DNA of 64,000 nt from Blautia sp. An249 (lineage in GTDB: Bacteria; Bacillota; Clostridia; Lachnospirales; Lachnospiraceae), in assembly GCF_002159835.1 (NCBI RefSeq), contig NZ_NFJL01000020.1:1-64000 (forward strand), given 5' to 3'. A program made the translations under genes and the position numbers. Below, piece by piece: positions 42,741 through 51,930 of this stretch; positions within the stretch are counted from its first letter, which is position 1, and each line of letters begins with the position of its first letter. Under the pieces are notes generated by a model that saw only the letters and a list, made by a program, of their open reading frames with translations, was not told the DNA's origin and ran no database searches.

Positions 42741-45056
42741 TCAGCCTGTGGTTCGTTCCACATCTATTACACTTTCCACCTGCAGAATCTTCTCTACCAG
42801 ACTCCGCAGCTCCTCTTTGCTTCCGATTTCAAAGCTCAGAGAAATGGTTCCTTTGTCCTGCTTGTTAGTTCTGCTGTTGATGGATTTCACATCGATCTTT
42901 CTCTCGGTGAAAATTTTGGAAATATCCACAAGCAGGCCGGTCCGGTTGTTCACAAAGACCTTGATCTCTGCTTCGTATTTTTCCTGTTCTTTTCCGGAAC
43001 CCTGCTGCCATTCCGCTTCAATTAACCGACTTCGGTCCATTTCCGACATGCTCAGTACATTGACGCAGTCTGTACGGTGTATGGAGATGCCTCTTCCTCT
43101 TGTAATAAATCCTACAATTTCATCTCCCGGTATGGGGTTGCAGCATCTGGAGAAACGAACCGCCACATCGTGAATGCCTTTTACCACAATACCGCCTTTT
43201 TTCTTAACGATATGCAGCTTCTCTTTCTGATCGTTGGTGGCCTCCAGAACCTGCTCGTCTGTAATCTTCTTCTTGTTTTCTTTGTCATAAGCCTCCATCA
43301 GCTTATTTAAGACCTGGCCCTCTTTCAGGCCGCCGTGTCCGATTGCGGCCAGAACAGAATCCCAGTCCCGGAATCCGTATTTGTGCATGACAGATTCCAT
43401 ATATTTGGATTTTAAATACTGAGACAATTTAATGCCTTTTAGTTTTCCATACTGGTTCAGCATCTCCTTGCCTTTTAAAATATTGTCTTCTTTTAATTCT
43501 TTCTTAAACCACTGGTTAATCTTGTTTTTTGCCTGTGTGCTTTTTACCAGTTTCAGCCAGTCACGGCTGGGACCCTGAGAGTTCTGAGAGGTGATAATCT
43601 CAATTCTGTCTCCGTTTTTGATTTCGTACTCAATGGGAACCAGCTTCCCGTTTACTCTTGCTCCTACCATTTTATTGCCTACCGCGCTATGTACACTGTA
43701 CGCAAAGTCGATGGGTGTCGAACCGTTTGGCAGGGTTTTTACATCTCCCTGAGGAGTAAAACAATACACGTTATCTGCAAATAAATCCAGGTCATTTTTC
43801 AGAAGGCTCATGAATTCCTTATTATCGGACATGTCCCTCTGCCATTCCAGAATCTGGCGCAGCCAGTTTAATTTTTCTTCTTCGCTCTTTCCTACAGACT
43901 TCTTGCCGTCTGAAGATTCCTTGTATTTCCAGTGCGCCGCAATACCGAATTCGGCCGTTTTATGCATTTCAAAAGTCCGAATCTGTATTTCAAAGGGCTG
44001 TCCTTTGGGACCAATCAGGGTTGTGTGAAGGGACTGATACATGTTCGGCTTCGGCATTGCGATGTAGTCTTTGAACCTTCCCGGGATAGGTTTATACATC
44101 TCATGGATGACGCCCAGGGCTGCGTAACAGTCTTTTACTGAGTCTACCAGTATCCTCACTGCAAACAAATCGTAAATCTGATCAATGGTTTTATCCTGAT
44201 TGACCATTTTTTTATAGATACTGAAAAAGTGCTTTACACGGCCGTCTACCTGAGCCTTTATATTTGCGTCTTTCATATGACGCTGTACCTGAGCCACAAT
44301 TTCATTGACGAACTGTTCTCTGACGCTTTTTCTCAGAGCCACTTTCTCTACCAGGTCATAATACACATCCGGTTTTAGGTATTTCAGAGCCAGGTCGTCC
44401 AGTTCCACTTTGATTTTGGAAATACCCAGACGCATGGCGATGGGTGCGTATATATCCATGGTTTCTCTTGCTTTTTCCTGCTGCTTTTCCGGCTTCATAT
44501 ACTGAAGAGTCCGCATATTATGGAGGCGGTCCGCCAGCTTAATCAAAATAACCCTTATATCCTTGGCCATTGCCAGAAACATCTTTCGCAGATTTTCCGC
44601 CTGTACCTCTATCTTATCTTTGGAATAAGACAACTGCCCCAGTTTCGTGACTCCGTCCACCAGAAGTGCAACTTCTGATCCGAATTCTTTTTCCACTTCT
44701 TCATATGTCATCCAGGTATCTTCCACGGCGTCGTGAAGAAGTCCTGCCACAATGGTTTCTTTATCCAGTTCCAGATCCGCCAGAATAATGGCCACACACA
44801 GGGGATGTATAATATAAGGCTCTCCGGACTTTCGTTTCTGACCTTCATGTGCTGTTTTCGCAGTGCGATAAGCTTTTTCAATCATGGTGAGGTCCGTAGA
44901 CGGATGATACTTTTTCACGCAGTGTATCAATTCCTGATACAGTTCTTCCGGACTTGTAAATTCGTTCATTGCTTTCACACTGGCATCTGCCTTTTTTACA
45001 ATTGCCAAATCTTTTTCATCAATTTCCAGATTTCTTTCTCTCTCATCCACTCTCAT
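42741..45056 (-). CDS. relA: Bifunctional (p)ppGpp synthetase/hydrolase
   Basis: A 771-residue long RelA/SpoT homologue of the Firmicutes Rel type. The HD hydrolase domain has LLHDAVEDTWMTYEEV (intact HD, about 82-97). The synthetase domain contains RVKHFFSIYKKM and YQSLHTTLIGP. The TGS domain starts VYCFTPQGDVKTLPNGSTPIDFAYSVHSAVG, and a C-terminal ACT domain (INSRTNKQDKGTISLSFEI) closes it. It makes and degrades the stringent-response alarmone. The start is uncertain: the ATG at 45056 follows GGTGG closely, and GTG codons at 45062, 45059 and 45050 are in frame. It follows apt by 23 nt. Confidence 0.95.
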   Translation of the reverse strand: MRVDERERNLEIDEKDLAIVKKADASVKAMNEFTSPEELYQELIHCVKKYHPSTDLTMIEKAYRTAKTAHEGQKRKSGEPYIIHPLCVAIILADLELDKETIVAGLLHDAVEDTWMTYEEVEKEFGSEVALLVDGVTKLGQLSYSKDKIEVQAENLRKMFLAMAKDIRVILIKLADRLHNMRTLQYMKPEKQQEKARETMDIYAPIAMRLGISKIKVELDDLALKYLKPDVYYDLVEKVALRKSVREQFVNEIVAQVQRHMKDANIKAQVDGRVKHFFSIYKKMVNQDKTIDQIYDLFAVRILVDSVKDCYAALGVIHEMYKPIPGRFKDYIAMPKPNMYQSLHTTLIGPKGQPFEIQIRTFEMHKTAEFGIAAHWKYKESSDGKKSVGKSEEEKLNWLRQILEWQRDMSDNKEFMSLLKNDLDLFADNVYCFTPQGDVKTLPNGSTPIDFAYSVHSAVGNKMVGARVNGKLVPIEYEIKNGDRIEIITSQNSQGPSRDWLKLVKSTQAKNKINQWFKKELKEDNILKGKEMLNQYGKLKGIKLSQYLKSKYMESVMHKYGFRDWDSVLAAIGHGGLKEGQVLNKLMEAYDKENKKKITDEQVLEATNDQKEKLHIVKKKGGIVVKGIHDVAVRFSRCCNPIPGDEIVGFITRGRGISIHRTDCVNVLSMSEMDRSRLIEAEWQQGSGKEQEKYEAEIKVFVNNRTGLLVDISKIFTERKIDVKSINSRTNKQDKGTISLSFEIGSKEELRSLVEKILQVESVIDVERTTG

Positions 45057-45079
45057 CACCACCTATCCGCTAATTTCCC

Positions 45080-45604
45080 TTATTTACCCTCATAGCAAAT
45101 GACGGATTCCACATCGTATCCTTTTAATTTTTCCCGGCCTTTTAAGCCTGCAAGTTCCATTAAAAATACAACTTTTACCACTTCTCCGCCTAAATCTTCA
45201 ATCATTTCAATGGCCGCTTTGATTGTGCCCCCGGTTGCAATCAGATCGTCCACAACGGCCACTTTCTGTCCGGGACGGATAGAATCTCTGTGCATCTCAA
45301 CAGTTGCCTGGCCGTATTCCAGTTCATAGCTCTTTTCAATGGTTTCACAGGGAAGTTTGCCTTTCTTCCTGACTGGTACAAATGGTTTATGAAGATTATA
45401 TGCGATGGGAACTCCGAAAATAAATCCCCTGGACTCTGTCCCTACAATAACATCTACGTCTTTTTCTTTTAAACATTCCTGCATAGAGTCAATTGCCAGC
45501 TTCAACCCGTCTGCATCCTGTAAAATACTGGTCACATCCCGGAAAATAACTCCCTCTTCCGGAAAATCCGGAATACTTCTCACATATTCTTCAATTTTTT
45601 TCAT
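45080..45604 (-). CDS. apt: Adenine phosphoribosyltransferase
   Basis: A 174-residue purine-salvage enzyme that makes AMP from adenine and PRPP. Motifs are RSIPDFPEEGVIFRDVT (about 8-24), ESRGFIFG (about 57-64), VRKKGKLPC and the PRPP loop VAVVDDLIATGGT (about 116-128). The ATG at 45604 has GGAGG 8 nt upstream; a start five codons earlier is less likely. It has its own promoter and leads into relA. Confidence 0.96.
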   Translation of the reverse strand: MKKIEEYVRSIPDFPEEGVIFRDVTSILQDADGLKLAIDSMQECLKEKDVDVIVGTESRGFIFGVPIAYNLHKPFVPVRKKGKLPCETIEKSYELEYGQATVEMHRDSIRPGQKVAVVDDLIATGGTIKAAIEMIEDLGGEVVKVVFLMELAGLKGREKLKGYDVESVICYEGK

Positions 45605-45672
45605 ATTCTCATCCTCCATTTGTCCTTCCCAAATTTAAAGAGATTTGTCGTATTATAGTATATTATTGATAT

Positions 45673-45701
45673 AGTATAGCATTTTTTTATTTTCGGATCA
45701 A
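45673..45701 (-). promoter_or_regulatory. Promoter of the apt-relA run
   Basis: On the minus strand TTGATC (45701-45696), 17 nt and TATACT (45678-45673), with a start near 45666. A second TATAAT (45657-45652) lies closer to apt but has no clear -35. Confidence 0.6.
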
Positions 45702-45715
45702 TGAAAAGGTCACTG

Positions 45716-47434
45716 CTATTGATAGCTTAAAATGGTAATCTGCAGGTTTTCCCGGCCATTATAAGAGTTTATTCCGGGATAATAGACAATGGAAAGCTGC
45801 CTTTTTTCCTTTATCTTTTCTAAAAATGCTTCTCCTTCGCCGAAATAAACCGCCTCTATGGAAAACCCGTTTTCATCCGCCACCTGCATCTTCACCACAT
45901 TTCGATTCTTCCCAAAAATTCTGGGGTTTAGTACATAAATCCCTTTTTGGGCAAATACAGGCTTGGTATTTCCTTTTCCGAACGGCTCCAGAAGTTCCAG
46001 TTGTTCAATTAATTCCCGTGTAATATAAGAAATGGGCATAGGTACATCAATGACCACTTTGGGCTGTAAATCTTCCTCTGTAAGCCTGCAGAGACGGTTT
46101 ATTTTCTCCCGGAACGGCTCCACATTTTTCTCCTCCAGTGAAAGCCCCGCCGCCATTGGATGTCCTCCGAACTTGGTCAGAAGCTCTTTGCACTCATTTA
46201 AAGCCTCAAACATCGAATAGGTTTCTATGGAGCGGCCGCTTCCCTTTACCCCCTGTTCTCCTTTAGTTAAAACAATGGTGGGTTTATGATATTTCTCCCG
46301 GATTCTGCCTGCAATAATCCCTGCCAGACTTTCATGGCACTCAGGCAGATAAACCACCAGTACCCTGTCCTTGCTCAGCGAAGTAGTATCAATCTGGCGA
46401 ATTGCCTCTTCTACCCCTTCCAGGGTCAGAGCCTTGCGGCTCTGGTTCATGGCCATTAAATCTCCGGCCAGCTTTGCCGCTTTTCGGGGGTCTTCTTCCT
46501 GCAGAAGTTCCAGGGATCTTCTGGCGGTATCCAGCCTTCCGCTGGCATTGATGCAGGGACCTAAGACAAAGCCGATATGGTATGCGCTTATTTTTTTATC
46601 TTCCAGTCCGTTGGCGCGTATCAGAGCCTGCAGGCCTGTGTTTTTCGTATTTCTTAAATATTTCAGACCTTCTTTTACCAGGATCCGGTTTTCCTCTTTT
46701 AAATCCATTACATCGCCTACGGTAGCTACGGCCACCAGATCCAGATAATCATACGTTTTCTCCCTGGCAATTCCTCTTTTTTCATAAAGAGCGCATATCA
46801 GTTTAAAAGCCACCCCTGCACCGCACAGCAGTTTACAGGGATAGGGGCAGGCCTTCTGTTTCGGATTAATTACTGCGTCTGCCGGAGGAAGTATCTCACG
46901 GATTTCTCCGTTTACTTCTTCATAGGGAACCTCGTGATGATCGGTAACAATCACAGTCAGACCTGCATCCTTTGCCATCTGAATTTCCTTTGCCGCTGCA
47001 ATCCCATTATCGCAGGTTACTATGGTATCTACCCCGTCTGCAATTGCATTTTGAATTAATCCTTCGTGGATTCCGTATCCGTCTGTAATTCTGTCTGGAA
47101 GGTAGGTATCCACATCCGCCCCTAATTCTCTCAGCCCTTTCCGCAATATGTACGCAGAGGTAACTCCGTCAATGTCGTAATCTCCTATAATTCTTATTCT
47201 GGCATTTTGCTCTATCTTAGCCAAAATCAGTTCTACTGCCTTTTCCATATCTTTCATCAGAAAAGGATTGTTCAGTTGTTCCAGATTTCCATTTAAATAT
47301 CCGTTAATGTCCTCCTCTGTGATTACATCCCGGTTCCGTATCAGCCTTGCGATAACCGGATCAATAGAAAATTTCTCTCCTATCCCCTGAAAATCTGCTC
47401 TTTTCGCCGCTACGACCCATCGTTCTTCTGTCAT
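45716..47434 (-). CDS. recJ: Single-stranded-DNA-specific exonuclease RecJ
   Basis: A 572-residue DHH-family 5'-3' exonuclease used in recombination and repair. The DHH core has IGDYDIDGVTSAYIL (about 77-91), TCDNGIAA and VTDHHEV (about 159-165). The DHHA1 part has GGHPMAAG (about 400-407). The C-terminal OB fold is present. I use the ATG at 47434 with GAGGAG 6 nt upstream, not a frame 11 codons longer. It is separated from secDF by a stem-loop. Confidence 0.95.
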   Translation of the reverse strand: MTEERWVVAAKRADFQGIGEKFSIDPVIARLIRNRDVITEEDINGYLNGNLEQLNNPFLMKDMEKAVELILAKIEQNARIRIIGDYDIDGVTSAYILRKGLRELGADVDTYLPDRITDGYGIHEGLIQNAIADGVDTIVTCDNGIAAAKEIQMAKDAGLTVIVTDHHEVPYEEVNGEIREILPPADAVINPKQKACPYPCKLLCGAGVAFKLICALYEKRGIAREKTYDYLDLVAVATVGDVMDLKEENRILVKEGLKYLRNTKNTGLQALIRANGLEDKKISAYHIGFVLGPCINASGRLDTARRSLELLQEEDPRKAAKLAGDLMAMNQSRKALTLEGVEEAIRQIDTTSLSKDRVLVVYLPECHESLAGIIAGRIREKYHKPTIVLTKGEQGVKGSGRSIETYSMFEALNECKELLTKFGGHPMAAGLSLEEKNVEPFREKINRLCRLTEEDLQPKVVIDVPMPISYITRELIEQLELLEPFGKGNTKPVFAQKGIYVLNPRIFGKNRNVVKMQVADENGFSIEAVYFGEGEAFLEKIKEKRQLSIVYYPGINSYNGRENLQITILSYQ

Positions 47435-47477
47435 GATCTGCTCCTCTTCTCTTATTCTAAGATCCAAAAAGAAGACA

Positions 47478-47506
47478 GGGGCAACTGCCAGACACGCAAT
47501 TGCCCC
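47478..47506 (-). terminator. Stem-loop between secDF and recJ
   Basis: GGGGCAA/TTGCCCC (47478-47484 with 47500-47506) has a 15-nt loop, 10 nt past the secDF stop. On the minus strand the following tract TGTCTTCTTTTT is weak; on the plus strand it is TTTTTCTTTTC. It probably only reduces read-through into recJ. Confidence 0.6.
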
Positions 47507-47516
47507 TTTTTCTTTT

Positions 47517-49814
47517 CTATGACTCTTTTTTCACTTCTGCATTTTCTGCCTTCATGGCATTTCTTTTTCTGTTTTTCTTCTTAGGCTGTTTCTGTCCGCT
47601 TTTTGCCGGTGCGGCAGCTTTTTCTGTTTTTACGGCAGCGTTTCCTGCGGTAACTGCTGCAGGAGCTCCGTTCTTTTTACGTCCAAGGCCATTTCTCATT
47701 ACCATCCACAAAGCGCCTGTAATACATACAGATGAGTAAGCGCCGCAGACGATACCTACCATCAGAGGAAGCGCAAATTCCTGAATGGAGGATACACCCA
47801 GGAAATACAGAACAAATACCATTACAAAGGTAGTAAAGGATGTATAAATACTCCGTGTAAGGGTCTGTGTAATAGATAAGTTTACAACATTTGCCAAATC
47901 TTCCACTTTTCTCTGTCCGTGCAGATTTTCACGGATTCGGTCAAAGATAACAATCGTAGCATTGATAGAATATCCCACGATGGTCAGCATACACGCAATG
48001 AATGTATTACCCACAGAAATCCGGGCAATGGCATAAAAGGCCAGTACAACCAATACGTCGTGAAGCAGGGCCAGTACTGCGCTGCTTGCAAAACGAATGT
48101 CCTTAAACCGGAGCCAGATATATAACAGCATACAAATGGTTGCCACAATCACGGCTACCACTGCATCCCGTCTCATTTCTGAACTTACGGTAGCGGAAAT
48201 ATTTTCTGAAGAAATCAGACTTTCATCCACATCAAAGTTTTCCACCAACGCCTGGTTTAAAGCGTCTCTCTGCTCTACCGTCAGAGTTTTTGTCTTAATA
48301 GCCACCTGGTTGGTGCCTACCACTTTTGTAGGCTGTACATTCTTGTCACCGGTTACTTCTTCTACTACAGGGGTTACCTCGGAGTCAATCTCCTTGATAC
48401 TCATATCCTTGTTAAAGGTTACATTGGTTGTGGTTCCCCCTGAAAACTCCAGACTGTAATTTAATGCTTTATTATCTCCGGTATTGGCATGAATCAGCAT
48501 AGCTGCCGGAGCGCATAAAATCAGAATCAGAGAAACTGTAAAGAAAATTTTACGTTTTCCTACAAAGTCAATGCATTTACCTGTTTTCGCACGTCCGTAA
48601 AACTTCTCATCTCTTACTCCTACTGCGTAAAGGGCATTGACTACTAATCTGGAAACAACCAAGGCGGTAAACATAGAAATCACAATACCCATTGCCAGGG
48701 TATAAGCGAAACCTTTTACCGTACCGGATCCCATCCACATCAGTACAAAAGATGCAATTAAAGTCGTAATATTTCCGTCAAAAATCGCGCTGAAAGCTTT
48801 CTGGAATCCTGCTTTAATAGCAGAACGGACAGAGATACCCGCTGCGATTTCTTCTTTAATACGGGCATAGATAATTACATTGGCATCTACGGCCATACCA
48901 ATACCCAGAACGATACCGGCAATTCCGGGAAGGGTCAGGGTAATATCAAAGGCATTCAGAGAAATCAGCATGATACAGGTATACAAAAGCAGCGCAATGC
49001 CGGCTACCACACCGGGAACGCGGTATACAATAATCATGAATACAATAACAATTACCAGTCCGATGGCTGCTGCCAGAAGGCTGGTGGAAATCGCTTCTTC
49101 TCCAAGCTGTGCTGCCACAACGCTGGAACGGATTTCTTCCAGTTCCAGGCCCAGAGAGCCGATTCGGATATAGGAAGCCAGCTCCTTTGCTTCTTCCACA
49201 GAACCCATTCCGTTGATCTCTGCTTTTCCGCCTGTAATTTCCGCCTGTACAACGGGAGAGCTGATTACTTCCCCGTCATAAATAATAGAAATAGACTGGC
49301 CGATATTTTCTTTTGTAGCTTCTGCAAATTTAGTCTTTCCGCTGTCTGTTAAAGTCAGATTTACAACGTATTCTGTATTTCCTGACTGGTTCTGAACAGC
49401 TCCTCCCTCAGCGTCGGCTACATCGCTTCCTTCCAGAACCACATTTCCCGCACTGTCCTGGAATTCCAGAGAACCGGGTTTACCCAGGTCTTCCAGAATC
49501 TGGTTTGCATCCGTTACCCCGGGAATTTCCACGTTAATGCGGTTATCTCCTTCCTGGTAAACCTGTGCTTCTGTACTGTACTGTTCCACACGTTTCTGCA
49601 GTTTATAGATGGTATCAGATACCTCTTCGCTGCTTGGATTTTCTTCCTTGGCCTGGTAAGTAATACTTACACCGCCGGACAAATCCAATCCCGTCTTAAT
49701 ATTTTTTGCCGCCCCGGTTCCTGTGGGGCCGATTCCTACCGCTGCCGTATATCCCAGAAATGCCAGTATCAGCACAGTCAGAACCAGGATGGCAACTCCT
49801 CTGTTTTTCTTCAT
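47517..49814 (-). CDS. secDF: Fused protein translocase subunit SecDF
   Basis: A 765-residue fusion of SecD and SecF, which uses the proton gradient to help proteins leave the Sec channel. The SecD half starts with one segment and NIKTGLDLSGGVSITYQ (about 38-54). It has an external domain, then a segment block with the LPGIAGIVLGIGMAVDANVIIYARIKEE motif (D1/D4 type). The SecF half begins near 410 with NYSLEFSGGTT and holds VGYSINATIVIFDRIREN near 640-657. The C-terminus is a Lys/Ala-rich tail. It is 21 nt after scfB, the usual order in this group. Confidence 0.96.
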   Translation of the reverse strand: MKKNRGVAILVLTVLILAFLGYTAAVGIGPTGTGAAKNIKTGLDLSGGVSITYQAKEENPSSEEVSDTIYKLQKRVEQYSTEAQVYQEGDNRINVEIPGVTDANQILEDLGKPGSLEFQDSAGNVVLEGSDVADAEGGAVQNQSGNTEYVVNLTLTDSGKTKFAEATKENIGQSISIIYDGEVISSPVVQAEITGGKAEINGMGSVEEAKELASYIRIGSLGLELEEIRSSVVAAQLGEEAISTSLLAAAIGLVIVIVFMIIVYRVPGVVAGIALLLYTCIMLISLNAFDITLTLPGIAGIVLGIGMAVDANVIIYARIKEEIAAGISVRSAIKAGFQKAFSAIFDGNITTLIASFVLMWMGSGTVKGFAYTLAMGIVISMFTALVVSRLVVNALYAVGVRDEKFYGRAKTGKCIDFVGKRKIFFTVSLILILCAPAAMLIHANTGDNKALNYSLEFSGGTTTNVTFNKDMSIKEIDSEVTPVVEEVTGDKNVQPTKVVGTNQVAIKTKTLTVEQRDALNQALVENFDVDESLISSENISATVSSEMRRDAVVAVIVATICMLLYIWLRFKDIRFASSAVLALLHDVLVVLAFYAIARISVGNTFIACMLTIVGYSINATIVIFDRIRENLHGQRKVEDLANVVNLSITQTLTRSIYTSFTTFVMVFVLYFLGVSSIQEFALPLMVGIVCGAYSSVCITGALWMVMRNGLGRKKNGAPAAVTAGNAAVKTEKAAAPAKSGQKQPKKKNRKRNAMKAENAEVKKES

Positions 49815-49835
49815 TGTCTTTTCCTTCCCATATCT

Positions 49836-51197
49836 TTATTCTGCCAATGCGGCTTTTATCATAATCGCGCATTCCACGCGCTTTCTCTGCAGTTTGCAGC
49901 CGATTTCATAAGTATCCTGAATCGTTCCATGGAACTTATAAGAGTTCGCCGCACAGCCGCCGCTGCAGTAGAACCGGGCGAAGCAATCTTTGCACGCTTC
50001 TTTCGTGTAAACATTACAGCCCTTGAATTCTTCCTGAATCTGAGGTTTTTTTATCCCCTCAAAAACATTTCCCATCAGATACTTCTCTTCCCCTACAAAC
50101 TGATGGCAGGGATATAAGTCTCCCCAGGGAGTCACTGCCAGATACTCCGTACCGGATCCGCATCCGGAAAGCCGTTTATAAACGCAGGGGCCTCCTGTTA
50201 AGTCAATCATAAAATGGAAGAAATTAAAGCCCTCTCCTGCCTTCTCCCGGCGAATCATCTCTTTCGCAAGACGATCATACTCCTCATAAATCACCGGCAG
50301 ATCTTCTTCCCGCAGAGCGTACTCCTCATTCTCACCGGCAACTACCGGCTCCACGGAAATCTGTTTAAATCCCAAATCGGCCAGATGCAGGACATCCTTT
50401 GAAAAATCCAGATTATGTCTTGTGAAAGTGCCTCTGACATAATACTTGTCCTGATTGCGAAGTTCCGCAAATTTCTGAAATTTGGGGATTACCAGATCGT
50501 AACTTCCCGCCCCTTTGGGGAATGGACGCATCAAATCGTGGATTTCTTTTCTTCCGTCTACGCTTAAGACCACATTGGCCATTTCTTTATTGGCAAATTC
50601 CATGATTTCATCATTTAGCTGTACCCCATTGGTCGTGAGGGTAAAGCGGAACTTTTTGTCATGAATCTTTTCCTGCTCTCTTCCGTATTCTACCAGTTTT
50701 TTCACAACTTCCCAGTTCATTAAAGGCTCTCCGCCAAAGAAATCCACCTCCAGATTTCTCCTGTTTCCGGAATTGGCAATCAGAAAGTCCAGAGCCTGAC
50801 GTCCCACCTCATAGGACATCAGATCCCGTTTTCCGTGGTATTCTCCCTCCTCCGCAAAGCAATAGCGGCATGCCAGATTACAGTCATGGGCAATGTGCAG
50901 GCACAGAGCTTTAACAACGGTCTCACGTTTCGCAAATGTCTCTATGGCATTTTCGTAAATGTCTTCTGTGAACAGCATTCCCTGATCGATGAGACACTGG
51001 CATTCTTCCAGAGCGCTTCCCACCGCCTCCGAAGAATAGTGTTCCTTTAATTTCCCGGCCGCTTCTTCTTTTGACATACCTTTATCCAGAAGAGCTACCG
51101 CATCGTATACCAGATCATCTACTACATGAACGCTTCCGCTGTTTATGTCCAGGACAATGTTATAGCCGTTGTTCTTATACTGATGTATCAGACTCAT
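49836..51197 (-). CDS. scfB: SCIFF peptide maturase, radical SAM/SPASM enzyme
   Basis: A 453-residue enzyme that forms a thioether cross-link in the six-cysteine peptide encoded just upstream. The N-terminal region (about 1-95) is the peptide-recognition domain. The radical SAM cluster motif is CNLACRYCFAEEG (about 105-117). The SPASM part has PCHQF and CKDCFARFYCSGGC (about 400-415), which hold the extra iron-sulfur clusters. I use the ATG at 51197 (MSLIHQYKNNGYNIVLD), the usual family start; its Shine-Dalgarno is weak and distant. A stem-loop separates it from scfA. Confidence 0.95.
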   Translation of the reverse strand: MSLIHQYKNNGYNIVLDINSGSVHVVDDLVYDAVALLDKGMSKEEAAGKLKEHYSSEAVGSALEECQCLIDQGMLFTEDIYENAIETFAKRETVVKALCLHIAHDCNLACRYCFAEEGEYHGKRDLMSYEVGRQALDFLIANSGNRRNLEVDFFGGEPLMNWEVVKKLVEYGREQEKIHDKKFRFTLTTNGVQLNDEIMEFANKEMANVVLSVDGRKEIHDLMRPFPKGAGSYDLVIPKFQKFAELRNQDKYYVRGTFTRHNLDFSKDVLHLADLGFKQISVEPVVAGENEEYALREEDLPVIYEEYDRLAKEMIRREKAGEGFNFFHFMIDLTGGPCVYKRLSGCGSGTEYLAVTPWGDLYPCHQFVGEEKYLMGNVFEGIKKPQIQEEFKGCNVYTKEACKDCFARFYCSGGCAANSYKFHGTIQDTYEIGCKLQRKRVECAIMIKAALAE

Positions 51198-51266
51198 AAT
51201 TCTATGTACAGTCCTTTCTGTATTTCTTAACCTAAAATCCAACGGATTTTCCTATTACACAAGAAT

Positions 51267-51292
51267 AAGCAGCGGATTTGACCCCGCTGCTT
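51267..51292 (-). terminator. Stem-loop (attenuator) between scfA and scfB
   Basis: A perfect 9-bp stem AAGCAGCGG/CCGCTGCTT (51267-51275 with 51284-51292) with an 8-nt loop lies 25 nt past the scfA stop. The T-tract is weak (ATTCTTG on minus), so part of the transcription should continue into scfB. This would give more peptide than enzyme message. Confidence 0.7.
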
Positions 51293-51317
51293 TGCATTTT
51301 TACAGCTACCCTTACTT

Positions 51318-51458
51318 TTACTTATTCTCGCAGCTCTGATTACCTACTGTACAAGATGTCTTGCACGCAGACTGGCAGGATGTCTGACATTCTCCGCATC
51401 CGCCTTTTTTAATAGTATTCTGCAGGTTCTTTGTATTTAATGTTTTAATATGTTCCAT
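51318..51458 (-). CDS. scfA: Six-cysteine peptide SCIFF (ranthipeptide precursor)
   Basis: A 46-residue precursor of the SCIFF family (six cysteines in forty-five residues). The leader MEHIKTLNTKNLQNTIKK precedes a core with Cys at 21, 24, 28, 32, 36 and 43 (spacings 3, 4, 4, 4 and 7). ScfB/CteB-type enzymes link a Cys to a Thr; as I recall, Cys32 to Thr37 in CteA, and both residues sit at these numbers here. AAGGAGG precedes the ATG. Its cellular role is not settled; the family is near-universal in Clostridia and has been linked to quorum-type control of metabolism. Confidence 0.96.
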   Translation of the reverse strand: MEHIKTLNTKNLQNTIKKGGCGECQTSCQSACKTSCTVGNQSCENK

Positions 51459-51492
51459 AATGGTTCCTCCTTGTATTATCTGTCTATTGTGC

Positions 51493-51521
51493 ATTATACC
51501 ATAACAGTATGTATTTTTCAA
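51493..51521 (-). promoter_or_regulatory. scfA promoter
   Basis: On the minus strand TTGAAA (51521-51516), exactly 17 nt, and TATAAT (51498-51493), with a start near 51486. The precursor gene begins 28 nt later. Confidence 0.82.
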
Positions 51522-51529
51522 AGTTTTTT

Positions 51530-51880
51530 TTAGGACAGCATCCCGCCCAGAGTTCCCCCCGCAATACATAAAAACAGCGTGGTAACTGCATGCCTGATTC
51601 CCATATCCCACCGGTGTTCCACCAGCCAGGAAACTCCGATAAGCAGGAGAAAATAACAAAGTCCCAGAAGAAGCCCCCACAGGAATTTTTGCTTTTGTAC
51701 GCTTTTTCCAATTACAAATCCTCCTGTAAAACTGGACAGCACATAAACAATTACAATTCCCGCAGTTACTATCTTTTCTCCCAAATCAAACTGATACAGA
51801 AGAAAAGCCAGTAAAAGCAATGCCAGCCCTGTCACAGCATAGGAACATAGTAAAGACTTCAGTGTCGCTTTTAATTTCAT
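51530..51880 (-). CDS. Small membrane protein, TIGR04086 family
   Basis: A 116-residue protein with four hydrophobic segments (about 10-28, 36-55, 67-84 and 93-113). I recall the TIGR04086 family in this genomic position next to scfA in Clostridia. Its function is unknown; context suggests a link to the SCIFF system or to Sec. GGGAGGG lies 8 nt before the ATG at 51880 but is buried in a perfect hairpin (51889-51915). Confidence 0.8.
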   Translation of the reverse strand: MKLKATLKSLLCSYAVTGLALLLLAFLLYQFDLGEKIVTAGIVIVYVLSSFTGGFVIGKSVQKQKFLWGLLLGLCYFLLLIGVSWLVEHRWDMGIRHAVTTLFLCIAGGTLGGMLS

Positions 51881-51888
51881 ACAAAAAT

Positions 51889-51915
51889 CCCTCCCATACA
51901 CAATATATGGGAGGG
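51889..51915 (-). terminator. Terminator-like hairpin that contains the Shine-Dalgarno of the TIGR04086 gene
   Basis: A perfect 10-bp stem CCCTCCCATA/TATGGGAGGG (51889-51898 with 51906-51915) with a 7-nt loop is followed on the minus strand by ATTTTTG. It lies 15 nt after the surface-protein stop. Its 3' arm is the GGGAGGG ribosome binding site of the next gene. Confidence 0.75.
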
Positions 51916-51930
51916 TTGTACGTTGTATGC

